The notes beneath the pieces were generated by a model, which saw only the letters and a program-made list of their open reading frames with translations, ran no database searches and was not told where the DNA came from. The position numbers and the translations under genes were made by a program. DNA of 64,000 nucleotides from assembly GCF_041146395.1 (NCBI RefSeq), contig NC_090996.1, positions 30,962,738-31,026,737 of the forward strand. The letters are read 5' to 3'. Positions 12,341 to 23,960 of the stretch are shown here, in pieces. Numbering within the stretch: position 1 is the first letter of the stretch; every line of letters starts with the position of its first letter. Source of the stretch: Eulemur rufifrons (lineage: Eukaryota > Chordata > Mammalia > Primates > Lemuridae).

Positions 12341-12370
<30 letters not shown>
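12341..12370. repeat. Poly(T) run, 30 nt
   Basis: A pure run of 30 T lies between gatttatccc and accataacta. No retroelement body is recognisable on the right side, where the 5' part of a minus-strand element would be. Confidence 0.95.
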
Positions 12371-12373
<3 letters not shown>

Positions 12374-12939
12374 ATAACTATACTCTCTTGTTAAGGATTT
12401 GAAAGGGGTCCATATTTCTTCAGTTATATCATATTGCAATTTATTGGAAATTTTATTTGTTGTGGTGACAATGATGAGTTAAAACTTGGAAAAGCTTGGA
12501 GAACTATTTTTATTTGAATATCAAAATTTTCCATAATCCCCACTATAGAAGCCTCAGTCTTTTATATAATTAGGATTCACAATTGTTTTTTAAATCAGTT
12601 ATACTGTGATTGTCCATCTACCCCTTGGGTGCCGTAACTCAGTATGTGTGGCAGGAATAATCCCAAGTGCCCCTTTGTAGGTATCTGGATGAGAGACCCA
12701 CACGACTTATTCCTGGAAGCTAAGAATGCATGGCTACCTGGGAACGAGACATGGGATGTGTATGCCAACATGTGGCAGGAACACAGGTTGCACATTTAAC
12801 AATTTTTTGGTTACTGTAGCCAATTTCCGTTTGAATGCAATTAAGATGACAAGGGGAAAGTTGATGCCTGATGGGTAACCATGGGCATGGCCACAAGATT
12901 TTGTCACTTCATGATAAGAAAAAGTCTTCATTAATTATT

Positions 12940-13075
12940 TCATCTAATCTAGCCTCAGTTTTTGCATCTCTAAAATAGAGATAATGATGTCTTCTTTGCA
13001 AGACTTCATTTGGGTCCAGTGCATTTAAAATGCTTCACATAATGTGTACGTAGTGTTCCAGAAATGTTGGCTATT
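12940..13075 (+). repeat. MIR SINE relic
   Basis: 'ctagcctcagtttttgcatc', then 'ctaaaatagagataatgatg', then 'ttaaaatgcttcacataatg' follow the 3' two thirds of MIR on the plus strand. Confidence 0.55.
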
Positions 13076-13734
13076 TATGAATGGGCTTTGAGAGTTGTGT
13101 TCAAAAATTCTACAGGTCTACTTTTCAGTCTCTGGGTATGACATTGATCAATAACTCTTTCCTTAAAATAAATATGCATATATATGGCTTACAGAATAAC
13201 ACTTGGCTTTTCTTGCCTCATTTGCTCACTGAGCACACATGAGCACCCACGCATAGGCATGCAAGCACACCGGTGCGTTCACATGCACACAGTTGCAACT
13301 TCGTAATTAAACAATATGCCCAATAGCCAGGTTGACGTTATCATGTATTAACTCTGGAAAATTGCAGAGCTATTATTTTAATCCAAGTAGAAAGGCTTCA
13401 TGTCATATAAATCAGAGGTTTGCTTCATTTCACAGCGCTGGGCATTTCAAGCTTGTTGAGGAAATTGTCTTTACCATTTAAGGGTATGTCTTGGGTTGTT
13501 GGAGCTGAGAAGAATGGTCTGCAGAATAAATAATTCTTGTGGTCTTTCAATTTAGAGCCCTACTATATTGAGAGCATACCCCTGTTTAATGCTCCCTTTT
13601 TAAAATGAAGAACAAAGTGACTTTGTGTAATTGACAGCCACCGGCAGAAGAAAGAAAAAACAAAACTACCAAATGCTAACATTATTATTTATAACTGTAA
13701 AACAAAAACAAACAATTACATAATATTCAGTACT

Positions 13735-14045
13735 GAAGTTCTAAATAAACCCATAGATCCATTTTGTGGAATATTATGTAACCACTAAAGAATTAGTCTA
13801 ATTTGTATGTATCAACACTGAAATAACTCTCTTGATTTATAAAAGCCAATTAAAAATGACATGTACATCATGCTACTAGTTATATAAAAACATGTACACA
13901 ATACTGTGAATACTTTAAATATGTACCTACTACGTGCAAATGCATGAAAATGCAAAATAAAACTATAGACAACAATCTAACAATGGCTTCCTCTGAGGGG
14001 GAGGTAGGAAATCAGGTTGGCAGCAGTGTTGTTCAAGATATATTT
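13735..14045 (+). repeat. Old L1M/HAL1-like 3' fragment
   Basis: It resembles the terminal ORF2/3' region of old L1 elements: 'tgtggaatattatgtaacca' followed by poorly conserved 'aaataactct', 'atgtacatcatgctactagt', 'atgcaaaataaaac' and 'ggcttcctctgaggggg' blocks. The younger L1 at 14055 lies directly beside it or inside it. Confidence 0.5.
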
Positions 14046-14054
14046 TATCCTTGT

Positions 14055-14255
14055 TCTTAATATTTTTTTATTTCAGCATATTAAGGGGGTACAAATGTTT
14101 AGGTTACATATATTGCCTTTTTCCTGTCCGAATCAGAGCTTCAAACATGTTCCTCCCCCAGATGGTGGGCACCGCGCCCATTAGGTATGAATATACCCAT
14201 TCCCTCCTCCCCCCTCCCACCTGCCCAACATCCGATGAATGTTACTACCTTATGT
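14055..14255 (-). mobile_element. L1 3' UTR end, lemur-type (minus-oriented half of an inverted L1)
   Basis: The reverse complement reads as an L1 3' UTR of the strepsirrhine kind: a G-rich tract (opposite ccctcctcccccctcccacc at 14201-14220), then 'gggtatattcatacc', 'gaagctctgattcgg', 'atgtaacctaaacatttgta' and 'atgctgaaataaaa'. This half is on the RBFOX1 strand. It abuts an ORF2 end in the opposite orientation at about 14255. Confidence 0.85.
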
Positions 14256-14390
14256 GCACAAAACACAATGGGTGCTCTAGCACCTCTTGTATTATCCTGG
14301 ATAGAGCTGGAGCCCATTCTATTAAGTGAAGTATCACAAGAATGGAAAAACAAGCACCACATGTACTCACCATCAAATTGGTATTAATTG
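14256..14390 (+). pseudogene. L1 ORF2 C-terminus, inverted half of the same insertion
   Basis: The plus strand encodes SWIELEPILLSEVSQEWKNK then HHMYSPSNWY and a stop at 14385-14387. This is the L1 ORF2 tail, equivalent to the LSQEQKTKH end of human L1. In an intact L1 this would precede the 3' UTR on the same strand, but here the two halves face opposite ways. An open frame starting at 14187 joins antisense UTR to this tail and is not a gene. Confidence 0.85.
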
Positions 14391-15519
14391 TTAATTTTTT
14401 TAAAAATCTTTTTTTCTTTTTTGTAAATAAAGCTGCATTTCCATGTTTCATGTGTAATTAAAATTTAAAAAGTGGAAAATTCCATATGTATTTCCTTTTG
14501 ATAGTAAAATTATATTATTTTAAAAAATCTAAGTCAAAGAAAAAATATCTTCCAGTCTTGCAATCAACACCATCATTAGCATTTTGGCACAGTTAGTACC
14601 ATCATTTAAGTTAAAATCATGCTATACATGTACTTTCTTATTATTTACTTTTTTAATTTATTAGGGGGCCCCTTCATAGTCTTTATCATACTCATTTTAG
14701 TGAGTATAATATATTATTATATTATAAGTGTATATACTGCAACTTACTGCATTGCTTTCTTTTTAATTTTTGGTACCATTAAGTATGTGATTAACATAGC
14801 AGATTTCTCCCCCATATATCTTAAGAGATATTTCTTTTGAGAAGGATTAAAGAATCAAAATGTTTGAACATTTTTAATAACTTTTGATATATATGCGAAT
14901 TCTTTTTAGGAGGAGTTTTGAGAAGTTTTATTGGTTAGCCAAGGCAGAAACACATTGTCCTGATGGGGTCTACAATACACAGCCACGTTCTCACTTGGTC
15001 CACAGTGACACTAAGCGACCCAGAGAGGAACAGGTAATCCACCTACACATTCTGCTAATCCTGTAGAACCCAGTCATGAAGTACCCTTCAAGCCACTTCA
15101 CATGCCTAATATTTCTGGAGAAGACTCAAAGCCAGAAGTATACAGTTACATTTCCAGAAATTAGTGAGCAGTGAGGAGATGGCAATAAAAAAAAACAAGA
15201 CCTCCACCCTCCTCACTATAAAACAACTTACTATAAAACAACAAATTAAATGACTCAACTAATTCCCAAATAATTACTACATCTCAATCCCAAATGGGAG
15301 TTATTCTGAAGAGACAGGGAGGAGTCCATACACTTAGAACCTGAAAATGAAATTTGCCTTTGGTGTGAAAATGACCTCATGGTTGTAGGTGGTTCCCTGT
15401 AGCAGGTCAGCAGCAAGGGCTTTGGCCAATATGGCTTATTGAAACAGATTCCCTTGTCAAATTACATAATAGAGTTCAAGGTAGAGAGGACTTCTTATAA
15501 AGGACGAATCTCTACTTAC

Positions 15520-15580
15520 CATTTGTATAAGGGTTGACAGTCTTTTTATTTGTCATTACACGTGCTGTGGCATTATTTAC
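15520..15580 (-). CDS. RBFOX1: RBFOX1 coding exon: last RRM strand and post-RRM segment (61 nt)
   Basis: This exon encodes VNNATARVMTNKKTVNPYTN plus the first base of the next Gly codon (V188-G208). It supplies the last beta strand of the RRM, R194 which contacts RNA, and the start of the C-terminal region. The acceptor is ...ctatgtacatag|GTA with a short, interrupted pyrimidine tract. The donor is AATG|gtaagt, strong. The length is not a multiple of three, so skipping it alone would break the frame, which fits a constitutive exon. It follows the 93-nt exon after only 1.7 kb of intron, the shortest intron visible. Confidence 0.97.
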
Positions 15581-15641
15581 CTATGTACATAGAAAACTCC
15601 AATGAGCAGATATTCTAGGGCCAGCTCATAATTCAATTAGT

Positions 15642-15649
15642 TGCATGCA
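15642..15649. promoter_or_regulatory. Palindromic RBFOX site TGCATGCA
   Basis: TGCATGCA reads the same on both strands and contains the RBFOX hexamer. It lies 62 nt upstream of the acceptor of the 61-nt exon. RBFOX bound upstream of an exon usually represses it. Function here is inferred. Confidence 0.55.
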
Positions 15650-15955
15650 TTATGACTGTGATTACTTATTTAAAAAAAAAAACAACTAAAAACTAAAATG
15701 CATTTTAATTTATAAAAGGCAGTAGGTGCATAACAAAATCATACATTTAAAAAATTACATTTACTTCATAACCATTTTAACTTACAAATCATTTCAGTAA
15801 AGCAATGTCATATCATTAAAAGTTTAATAAAGAGACAGTAAAAGCAAATTAAAAGATACTGCATAATTGAAGATTTAAAAGCATGCGTGTACTCCATGGT
15901 AACACAGAAACGATAAATATTTTTTTAAACGGAAAATAAAGTTCATATGAAGGAA

Positions 15956-15961
15956 CATGCA
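15956..15961 (-). promoter_or_regulatory. RBFOX site TGCATG in the short intron
   Basis: A minus-strand TGCATG sits about 376 nt upstream of the 61-nt exon. A pentamer GCATG also occurs at 15882-15886 on the minus strand. A motif match only. Confidence 0.4.
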
Positions 15962-16578
15962 GTGGAGGAGAAGAGGGAAGAGACAAGGTACAAGGGAACA
16001 TAAATGTCAAAAAAAGGGACAAACAAGTTTTAGCCGTGTGCAACACTTTAGGAGGAAAGAACCATTGGGAAAGCAACATCTAGCATTCAACACTTGGAAC
16101 AAGAGCCTTTTACATCGCAAGAATTAACAAAATCATTCAAGCTTTAAAGTCACAGCTAACAAAAGGATAAAAGAGAGGGTGCATTGTTTAACACAATATG
16201 GAGTTAACAATCTGAGTAAGATGTGCACCGGTCATAACTCAATCCAGTCAGTGCCTCCCAGGCTAGCTTAGAACGTACACTCAATTACAGGCGTACCAAT
16301 ATCCAAAAAAATAGAGCATCAAGAAAACTTAATACAACAAGTCAAAAAAATTCACGTGGTATATATATATATGTATATAGATATATCAGCACTAAATACG
16401 TGAAACGGCAGATGGACTTCACCACTTACCATTCACCACCACCGCCAGCATGGGTTTGTATACAGTTACCATGGTTACTGAGAGTTTGGTGAGGGGCCTA
16501 AGCGTTACCGTCGAAGGGGGAAAATGAAAGGCAAAATATGCAACATCTTACTCCAAGGACTAAAGCATTTTTAACTGG

Positions 16579-16609
<31 letters not shown>

Positions 16610-17086
16610 ACAAATATGACCCTGTGGCTATGTTGAGGGAGATCTCAGTGGTACAAATAGCAGACTCTGAGTGTCAGAATTTTGGTATTTATGCTTTCAA
16701 ATGAAAAGGGGCCAGATATTGAATGGGAAATCCTGTTTGTTCACTTTATTATCAAAAGAATACAGAAATTCAAACTGGCTTCCTAAAAGAAAAAAAAAAA
16801 AAAAAGAAATGAAAGGTTTAACGACAAAAACCTCTCATTTTTTTTTTTTTTTTTAAACGAATCTTCTTTCACCATTTGGTTTAATTTGCAAACCACTGTG
16901 GATCCCTCTTCAACCCTGAAGTGGAAAGAAAAACAGAAACTGTTCTGTATTTTGTTTGGTTTGTCACACTGTCTACTCTTTGGAACCTACTGCACCCATT
17001 GATTATAAAACATGGAAAATAACAACAAAAAAAAACCCCTTTCCGATTAACCTTCCTTTTGTCTCACTTTTGCCATCCACCTTTCA

Positions 17087-17428
<342 letters not shown>

Positions 17429-17499
17429 TCAGTCAACGACCACTTGGTAATGTTCTCTCGCTTTAATTTCTATTTCTTGTCCTGGCTTCAGTTCTGTAA

Positions 17500-17895
17500 C
17501 ATGCAAATTAGAGAAATTATAAGAGTACTAAGATGTGCAATAATTAAGCGACAAATGTGAACAAGATATTTTTTTTTCTGTCACCAGTTAGCTGTAACCC
17601 CTGAAGAATTCAAAAAAAAAAAAAAAAGGATACCAAAAATACCTTTCTAAATGTCACTACAGAAGAAAATAAATCTAACGAAAAGAAAATGAGATCAAAA
17701 TAAATTTACAGTGTCTTCACAGAGAATAAAATGAAATAACGAGGAAAAAAAAAAAGGAACCACTTTCTTGACATGCAAATTAAAAATAAAATAAAATAAA
17801 ACGTGTGCACGAAATTCAACAATGAATGCCAAAATCCTCTAACATTGCCTACAGAGTCATGCCGTGTGGTTTTAAGAACATCTCTTCTTCATGCA
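17500..17895 (-). promoter_or_regulatory. Distal cluster of three TGCATG sites upstream of the 93-nt exon
   Basis: Minus-strand TGCATG occurs at 17500-17505, 17772-17777 and 17890-17895, about 117, 389 and 507 nt upstream of the exon. GCATG pentamers also occur at 17858-17862 and 18131-18135. Upstream placement is typical of RBFOX-repressed exons. Confidence 0.65.
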
Positions 17896-18931
17896 ATTTT
17901 AGGGTTATTCAAATTTGTCAATTCTACAGCCTTTACTTCTCAAAAAATAAAAGTTAAAAGCCTAAAAAAAGGAAAGACCTTTTTTCTTAAATAATAAATC
18001 TTAAACTCTTTGGTCTAATCAACAAAAAAATCACATGAAATGAATAGAAATAAACTTCAGTTGATTCATAATACAAACAATTCCAGTAATGTTTTTATAT
18101 TAATACTTTCCCCACCCCACCCCAAACGTACATGCTTTTGAATTTGACAACTTTTCACACTACTTTGTTAACCAAAAAGGGAAATATGTACACATACTGT
18201 AAAGTTCTAAGACATTCTGTTGGTATTCATTTGTCACATCGACAGATCGCAAAATAAAGAAGCTTCATTAATAGAATGTAATTTATAATAGCACTCTAAG
18301 CACTTCTTTTACTGGTAGATAACAAATATACCCTTTACGTCACCACAGGTACATTTTGCATTTAATATTTTAGCCTCAAAAAACCACCCCACTAAACTTC
18401 ATATTGTCAAATTCCATCTTTTGTCTTCACTGACACTGTTCCTAAGAAAAGTACAGAAAATATGGTACATTATTTTTAAAGCCCCTAAAAATATTTGTAC
18501 ATTGTGTTCAGAAATATACACCAACCTTTTGAACAATTCCAGTGTAAATTTACCCAGCTCTTTCTGATTTTCAAAGTGTAAACTGGGTGAAAGAATGCAA
18601 TACATGGGGATTTCCACTTGCACTGAATAAACCTTACTTACAGGTAAACGTTGGCTCTAATCTTAGTTGAGGCAATATGATACTTAGCTTTACTAATAAG
18701 ATGTACAGTAATTGCAACCACATGGTAGTCAGAATCAACCGATGCTAACTCCCAATCCCATGCTAGATCTCTGCAGTGACCTCCAACGCTAAGGTTGGGG
18801 AGAGACATGTTGCCCAATGGAATGGCTAAGAGAGAACTTTCCAACGGTCAAGACGGGTCCTCCATTGAGGACGGTAGCCATGGATATGGATTCAAGGGAG
18901 GGTAGATGATGTGTCAGGATGCTACAACATG

Positions 18932-19172
18932 CAGCCATCCCTTGATATACGCAGTAGATTAGTTCCAGGATCCCCTGCTTATACCCAAATCCACTCACAC
19001 TCAAGTCCCACAGTCAGCCCTATGGAACATGAATATATGAAAACTTGGCTCTCCACTTTTGTGGGCTTTGTATCAACACAAATACTGCATTTTCCATCCA
19101 CATTTGATAGAAAAAAATCCGCGTGTGAGTGGACCCACACAGTTCAAACCCGTGTTGGTCAAGAGCTGGCTG
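18932..19172 (+). mobile_element. MER2-like Tigger (pogo) DNA transposon
   Basis: The left end cagccatcccttgatatacg with 'ttccaggatcccctgc' and 'cactcaagtcccacagtcag', and the right end 'cgtgttggtcaagagctggctg', follow the MER2 layout. The left end cagc... and right end ...gctg are inverted. No transposase. Old and non-autonomous. Confidence 0.8.
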
Positions 19173-19464
19173 TAGGGGGAAAACTAAGTTTCTATACTTT
19201 AGGAGACTGGACTGAATTACCTTTCAGAGTCTTTCCCGTAGTGAGGACCTGTGATTAGAATAAACCTGAATTATTTGATCTGTGTAAGATTATATGCCAG
19301 TTAACAGAAGAGTCCTGTTTAGTCTTCTGCATAGCACATACCATAGCCCATGCTGGGTACTCAAATATACTTCCTAACTTAAGAGTTTGGAAATAATAGC
19401 TCTTTAAAGGTGTCGGGGGGAGACAGACTTGGGGAGTTTTGCTCATTTAATGACTCTTAACTCT

Positions 19465-19620
19465 TGGCCAGTGGGTCCCAAACTTAGATGCACGTCAGGG
19501 GAGTATATGCAAGGTTTAGATTCCTGGGCCTCGCTTTGTATCTGCTGGATCAGAATCCTGAAAGAGAGTCCAGAAATCTGCCTAAAAAGCTGCCCGTGTG
19601 GCTGAACACTTAGATTCCCA
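19465..19620 (+). mobile_element. MER5-like hAT-Charlie relic
   Basis: 'ccagtgggtcccaaacttag', 'gattcctgggcctcgc', 'ggatcagaatcctgaaag' and 'agaaatctgcctaaaaagct' match the order of blocks in MER5-type elements. The right end is degraded. Confidence 0.65.
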
Positions 19621-20290
19621 TTACCTCTCATACTACCACGTACCATCAAAAAGAGGTTTAGGATTTTTTTTTTTTGTATTAAGTAGAATTTTATATTGCT
19701 GGTTTCTATAGAGCTTTTGAGGGGGATCTGACTCAGTTCTCTGGAGCTTAGATGGAGAAGCGCAACCAAAGTTCCATGTCCCAGGTTTCTTAGCAACACT
19801 CCCTTTCCCCGCTATGGGGTTAACTCCCTAGCAGCCGTAGCCATGCCGTACACTCAGAAAGAAACCAGGGAAACTAGAACTCTGGATCCATCTTCTGTCA
19901 CTAGGCAAGAAAAGAAAATCTAGAGCCCTAGTCTTACAGGTGTCGGGCCGGGGGGCATCGTTTCTGCCCATGGGGAGGAACAGTCGTTCGCACCACAGCA
20001 CGGGGAAGAACACAGCCAGGTGAGACCGAACACTCAACCCACCTGTCCAACATTATCCTAGAGGATCTCGCCCTCGTGCGTCACATTGGAACCCAAGGCA
20101 AACTTGCCGGCCTGAAGTCAGCCTTGGGGATGTCAAGGAGAGATGAAGGCGCAGATAGAAACATACTTGGACTCCCACGGAAAGAGCGTAAACTAAAAAG
20201 GAAATTACCCTAATCTATTCCTAAGTTCTCACTTTGTTTGCAAGCAAAGAAAATATATTGATTCTTTTTATTATTAATCTTATTGTCATT

Positions 20291-20324
20291 TCCTTCCTTC
20301 CCTTTCTTTCCTTCCTTCCTTCCA
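20291..20324. repeat. TTCC/TTTC tetranucleotide repeat
   Basis: tccttccttccctttctttc followed by cttccttccttcc. On the RBFOX1 transcript this is purine-rich. Confidence 0.85.
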
Positions 20325-21059
20325 GCTGCTTCCTAACTCTGCATTTCAAGCTGCTGCGGTGACTTAGTTGAGATGTGCCAAAGTTGAGTTTAGAACGAGC
20401 TTGCTCCAGAAATAGCCCTCAAAGTACCAAACAGACTTTCCTACCTGTTCCACTGGACAGTTCTGCCTCTCACCCCGACAACAAGTGATACGGATTCCCA
20501 GTGTCACTGGGTCATGAGAATTCTCATACGGGGAGCCACACTGTCACCAGAGAGACACTCACCTGTGCCTCTCTATGAAGTGCAGGTGCTGGGACCTACC
20601 TTGTGGTCAGAATTCTAACTCAAGGAAGCCGCAACTAGCAGTTCTTAAAAAGATGATGAATATTTTTACCTTGGCCTTAAAAAGGAGAACAAAACAAGCA
20701 TATTTTGGACTTGGCTTGAAGAGCACAGGACCTGGGTGTGATACAGATGGGTGACCCCTTAAAAACTAAGACTGCAAGAAGGCTACAGAGAGGGGAGTCA
20801 GAGACACGCCTTCCCAGGGTTTACCTTCAATACTACCGAAGAAAAGAAATCTGTGGCTATGATGGGGTGGGATCATTAGACTAGATCATGGTAAGCCCAA
20901 GAGTCCTGCCAGACCAGCATAAATGCTTGCTTTCAAATCTTCTCATGAATCATAAATTCTGGCCCTCCTCTATCCTACTTACTTTTCTCTTTTGGTCTTT
21001 GGTATTTTTTAGGTGATATCTTTTATTTTTTGCATTCATGAAAATATACCATTTTATAT

Positions 21060-21250
21060 CTTCTTTGGTTAAATTTTTAATTGTTGTGGGTACATAATAC
21101 TTGTATGTCTTTATAGGGTGTATGTGATCTTTTGATACAGGCATGCAATGTGAATTAATCAACTCAGGGTAATTGGGGTATCCCTCACCTCAGGCATCTA
21201 CCATCTCAGTGTGTTCGGAACATTCCAATTCCGCTCTTTTAGTCATTTCT
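21060..21250 (-). mobile_element. L1 3' UTR fragment (older primate/mammal L1)
   Basis: The antisense L1 3' end signature is visible on the plus strand: 'ttaattgttgtgggtacata', 'tatgtgatcttttgatacag', 'gcatgcaatgtgaattaatc' and 'attggggtatccctcacctc'. Truncated at about 190 bp. Confidence 0.8.
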
Positions 21251-21464
21251 AAAGTGTACCCTATATTTTAAATAAAGGCTTAAATAGGCTTAAATAAAGC
21301 ACCCTGGATGGATGAATGCACTGATTTTCTCATTTCATATGAAAAATCAAATCCTCTAGTTCCTGGTGCAGAGAACTCATATTTGTAAGAGGGGGGCGGT
21401 TGATAAGAGTGTGAAGAATCATTTTCCTGTGGGACTAACAACCTCACGTCTCACTTCTTTGCAG

Positions 21465-21670
21465 TGACCTTTGCATGTGCAGCCTTTTCGCCCTGGAAGA
21501 CGTCCCTCGTTGCCTTCCCAGAGAAATTCTTATGAGTCTTTCACTCTCAGTTCCAATGATCCCCCTGTCCAGAAGCCTTTCCACCTTCTAACAGCATCGG
21601 TCCTTTTGCCTGGACTCCCGATAGCCTCTCACGTAGAACACAGCACACTTTATGGCACCTGCCCGTCCTA
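21465..21670 (-). repeat. L2 LINE relic
   Basis: 'tgacctttgcatgtgcagcc' followed by 'cgccctggaag' and C/T-rich sequence matches the reverse of the conserved L2 3' region. Moderately clear. Confidence 0.55.
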
Positions 21671-22074
21671 GCAGTCTGTCTCGCCGCCCCCGAGAACCTG
21701 TGAGGTCACTTCTGTCTCTCTCACGGTTGGTTCACCTGAGACGTAACAAATTCTTCTAGATATCTCCTGAATCAAAGACCAAACTGCGTAGTTATTTCTT
21801 AGGTATATTAGAGAATACCTGTGTCTGCCTGTAGTACCCAAACAAATCATTTCACAGGTAAATAAAATGGTTTGAAATCTCCTAAAAGGAAAAATGAATT
21901 ATAGGATCGCTGGCCCCTGAATTCTTTCTAATTCTCATTTTCAAAGTCTGGCGTGTCTTTCTAAAATGTGGTTTTCCTGTATACGCGCTATCCCTATAAA
22001 CATGAAATGCTCACGCTATACGTTCCCAGAATAATATAGATACCACCTATGCATAGGTGCATATGCATGCATAC

Positions 22075-22078
<4 letters not shown>

Positions 22079-22110
<32 letters not shown>
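22079..22110. repeat. (AC)n microsatellite, about 16 units
   Basis: Uninterrupted ac repeat after catacattt. On the transcript strand it reads (GT)n. Confidence 0.95.
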
Positions 22111-22114
<4 letters not shown>

Positions 22115-22192
22115 CCAGCAGTGAGTGACCACTTCAGGGACTGTGCCGTAGAAAACGAGTAGTCAGAGGTGAGTTCCTAGCTCTTGGCCCCG

Positions 22193-22206
22193 CCCCCCCC
22201 CCCCCC
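22193..22206. repeat. C14 homopolymer after CCCCG
   Basis: A run of 14 C directly follows ggccccg. The minus (transcript) strand is G14 followed by CGGGGCC. Runs like this are length-variable and prone to sequencing error. Confidence 0.9.
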
Positions 22207-23829
22207 ATTTCCTGGCTGTCTCTCTCTCCAGCACCAAATGATGGAAATGAGGTCATCACTACAGTTCAGGTTTCTCAACCATTAAAATGCAAATGCTCCT
22301 CTAAATAAGGCCCTTTCCCACCAAGGATAATGTCAAGTATGAAAAACAGCCCTGTGTGAGCCGCTGCCCCCGCTTAGCCGTTCCCAACTGGACCGTCTCT
22401 GTGACATGCCAGCGCCACCTGAGCAGTTAGCTCCAACACCTGCAAGACAAGCTCTCTCAGAGGGAGCAGACCCATCGAGAGAAGCTATTTTGGATGTTTC
22501 CTAAACTAAAAGAATAAAGAAAAGAAAAAAAAAAAAATCAGACTCTGGACGCAGCAAACTTAAATGGTCTTTTTCCCTGAAGCCCCCAGAGACAGGCTAA
22601 TCATGGGAATGACGGAAGAAGCCTTAAAAATAGCACCGCCATTGTACTTTCAAAATAGCAAATGATATTCTTCTAATGTCCCCAAACAGCTCTCGAAAGG
22701 AACTAAATAGCTTTCTTCAACCTGTGAAAATTACAAAACAAAATATAAATATAAATTTATAAAAACAAACAAAAAAGTCTTGAAAGGCAGTGCTGCTCGA
22801 GATGGATTCGGGGTTCAAACAAAGTTGGCCAACATTTGGGTCAAATTCTACAATTTTGCCAAGAATACATCAGGCTTGAGCGAACAGGATTAGGTTGGGC
22901 ACACTTCTCTCTTAATGCACTTTGCTTTGCAGGTATAGAAATAGTCCCTGTAATCCTTTTCAGATAAGAAGCAGAAACAGAGTTACCTTCAAGAATGACT
23001 GTAAAATATCTGAAGTCATGGAAGAATGACAAGGTGCCTGAATGAGCAGAACCACAGACTATAATGGATTGATTTTTTTTTTAACTTATCTGCCAGATCA
23101 CAACATCATTTTAGCTACGGAGGAGAAATTACTGAAACTATGTTCCCTCAATTCCATCAACATTGTCCTATTCAGTTAGTACTAAATCTACTTAGGAGGG
23201 AGGAGGGTGCAGACTGTTCAAGGAATAATAAATTCAAATGTCTGCTTCGTGGGGAGCAGGCAGTTATAGACCCAAGAGAGCTAGCACCGTGGCCTGTGCC
23301 ACTCCAGACAAAATGAATACTGCTCAGCAACCCTCCAGGACACTGACTTGTCCCAAACTGCCTGTGTCAGGAAAGTTATGGGCCAAAGCCAGTATTTCTC
23401 TGTACCTCATGAGCAATTTCTCTCAACATCCACTTCCACAGTCAGAAGATGCAAGGAGATGGGAACTTAAAATTCCCGACAACCTGGGGGAGTGGCCGTC
23501 GGGAAGCAAGGCAGAGCTATTGAAGGTGTTCACTTTCTGGTCGCTAAAGTCAATATCCCTATCCCTTTCGAATGTCACTGTCTGTTGTCCCTCAGTGTCT
23601 GCTGAGATGCCTAATGTGTCGTTTTCCTAAAGGGAGATTTTGACGGGGCCTTTGAGTTTTCCGTGGATGCAGTAGAATGAGGTCACCTTAACAACAGCAG
23701 TGGCAATGAGAACGGAACACTAGTAGTGGGCCAAAGGGTATTCTGCACTGAAGAGGAGCCTTGGCATTTGTCTAAAACAGAAAGACACAGTGTTTACAAC
23801 GTTAAGGGCAGGCCTAGAAGGTCGGCTAA

Positions 23830-23960
23830 AACACAGGTCCCTGAGCCCTGATTTCAGAGTTTTTGGTTCAATAGATTTGGGTCGGAGCCTGACAATTTGC
23901 ATTTCTGGTAAGTTCCTGGGTGATGTTGATGTCCCTTGTCCGGGACCACACTGAGATAAT
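23830..23960 (+). mobile_element. MER5A hAT-Charlie relic
   Basis: 'aggtccctgagccctgattt', 'cagagtttttggttcaatag', 'ctgacaatttgcatttctgg', 'taagttcctgggtgatgttg' and a 'gggaccacactgagata' end follow the MER5A right two thirds clearly. Confidence 0.85.

Larger units (their letters stand above)
5302..15519 (-). other. RBFOX1: RBFOX1 intron between the 61-nt and 54-nt exons (10.2 kb)
   Basis: This intron contains a hAT-like element (6162-6510), an A24 run (7617-7640), a CTAT-like tract (7765-7965), a young Alu (8397-8751), L2 (8990-9440), an L1 endonuclease fragment (9700-10195), an A-run (10771-10788), MIRs, a T30 run (12341-12370) and an L1 complex (13735-14390). Nothing was recognised in 5310-6150, 6520-7600, 10200-11530, 11690-12930 or 14400-15510, apart from AT-rich sequence around 14640-14840. 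Confidence 0.85.

Noticed and set aside
14187..14387. 66-residue plus-strand open frame ending SQEWKNKHHMYSPSNWY
   Set aside because: It fuses antisense L1 3' UTR to an L1 ORF2 tail across an inversion point. It is a by-product of the L1 insertion.
23238..23630. 130-residue plus-strand open frame, antisense to an RBFOX1 intron
   Set aside because: No domain, signal peptide or conserved motif, and no promoter or splice context. Chance is the best explanation.
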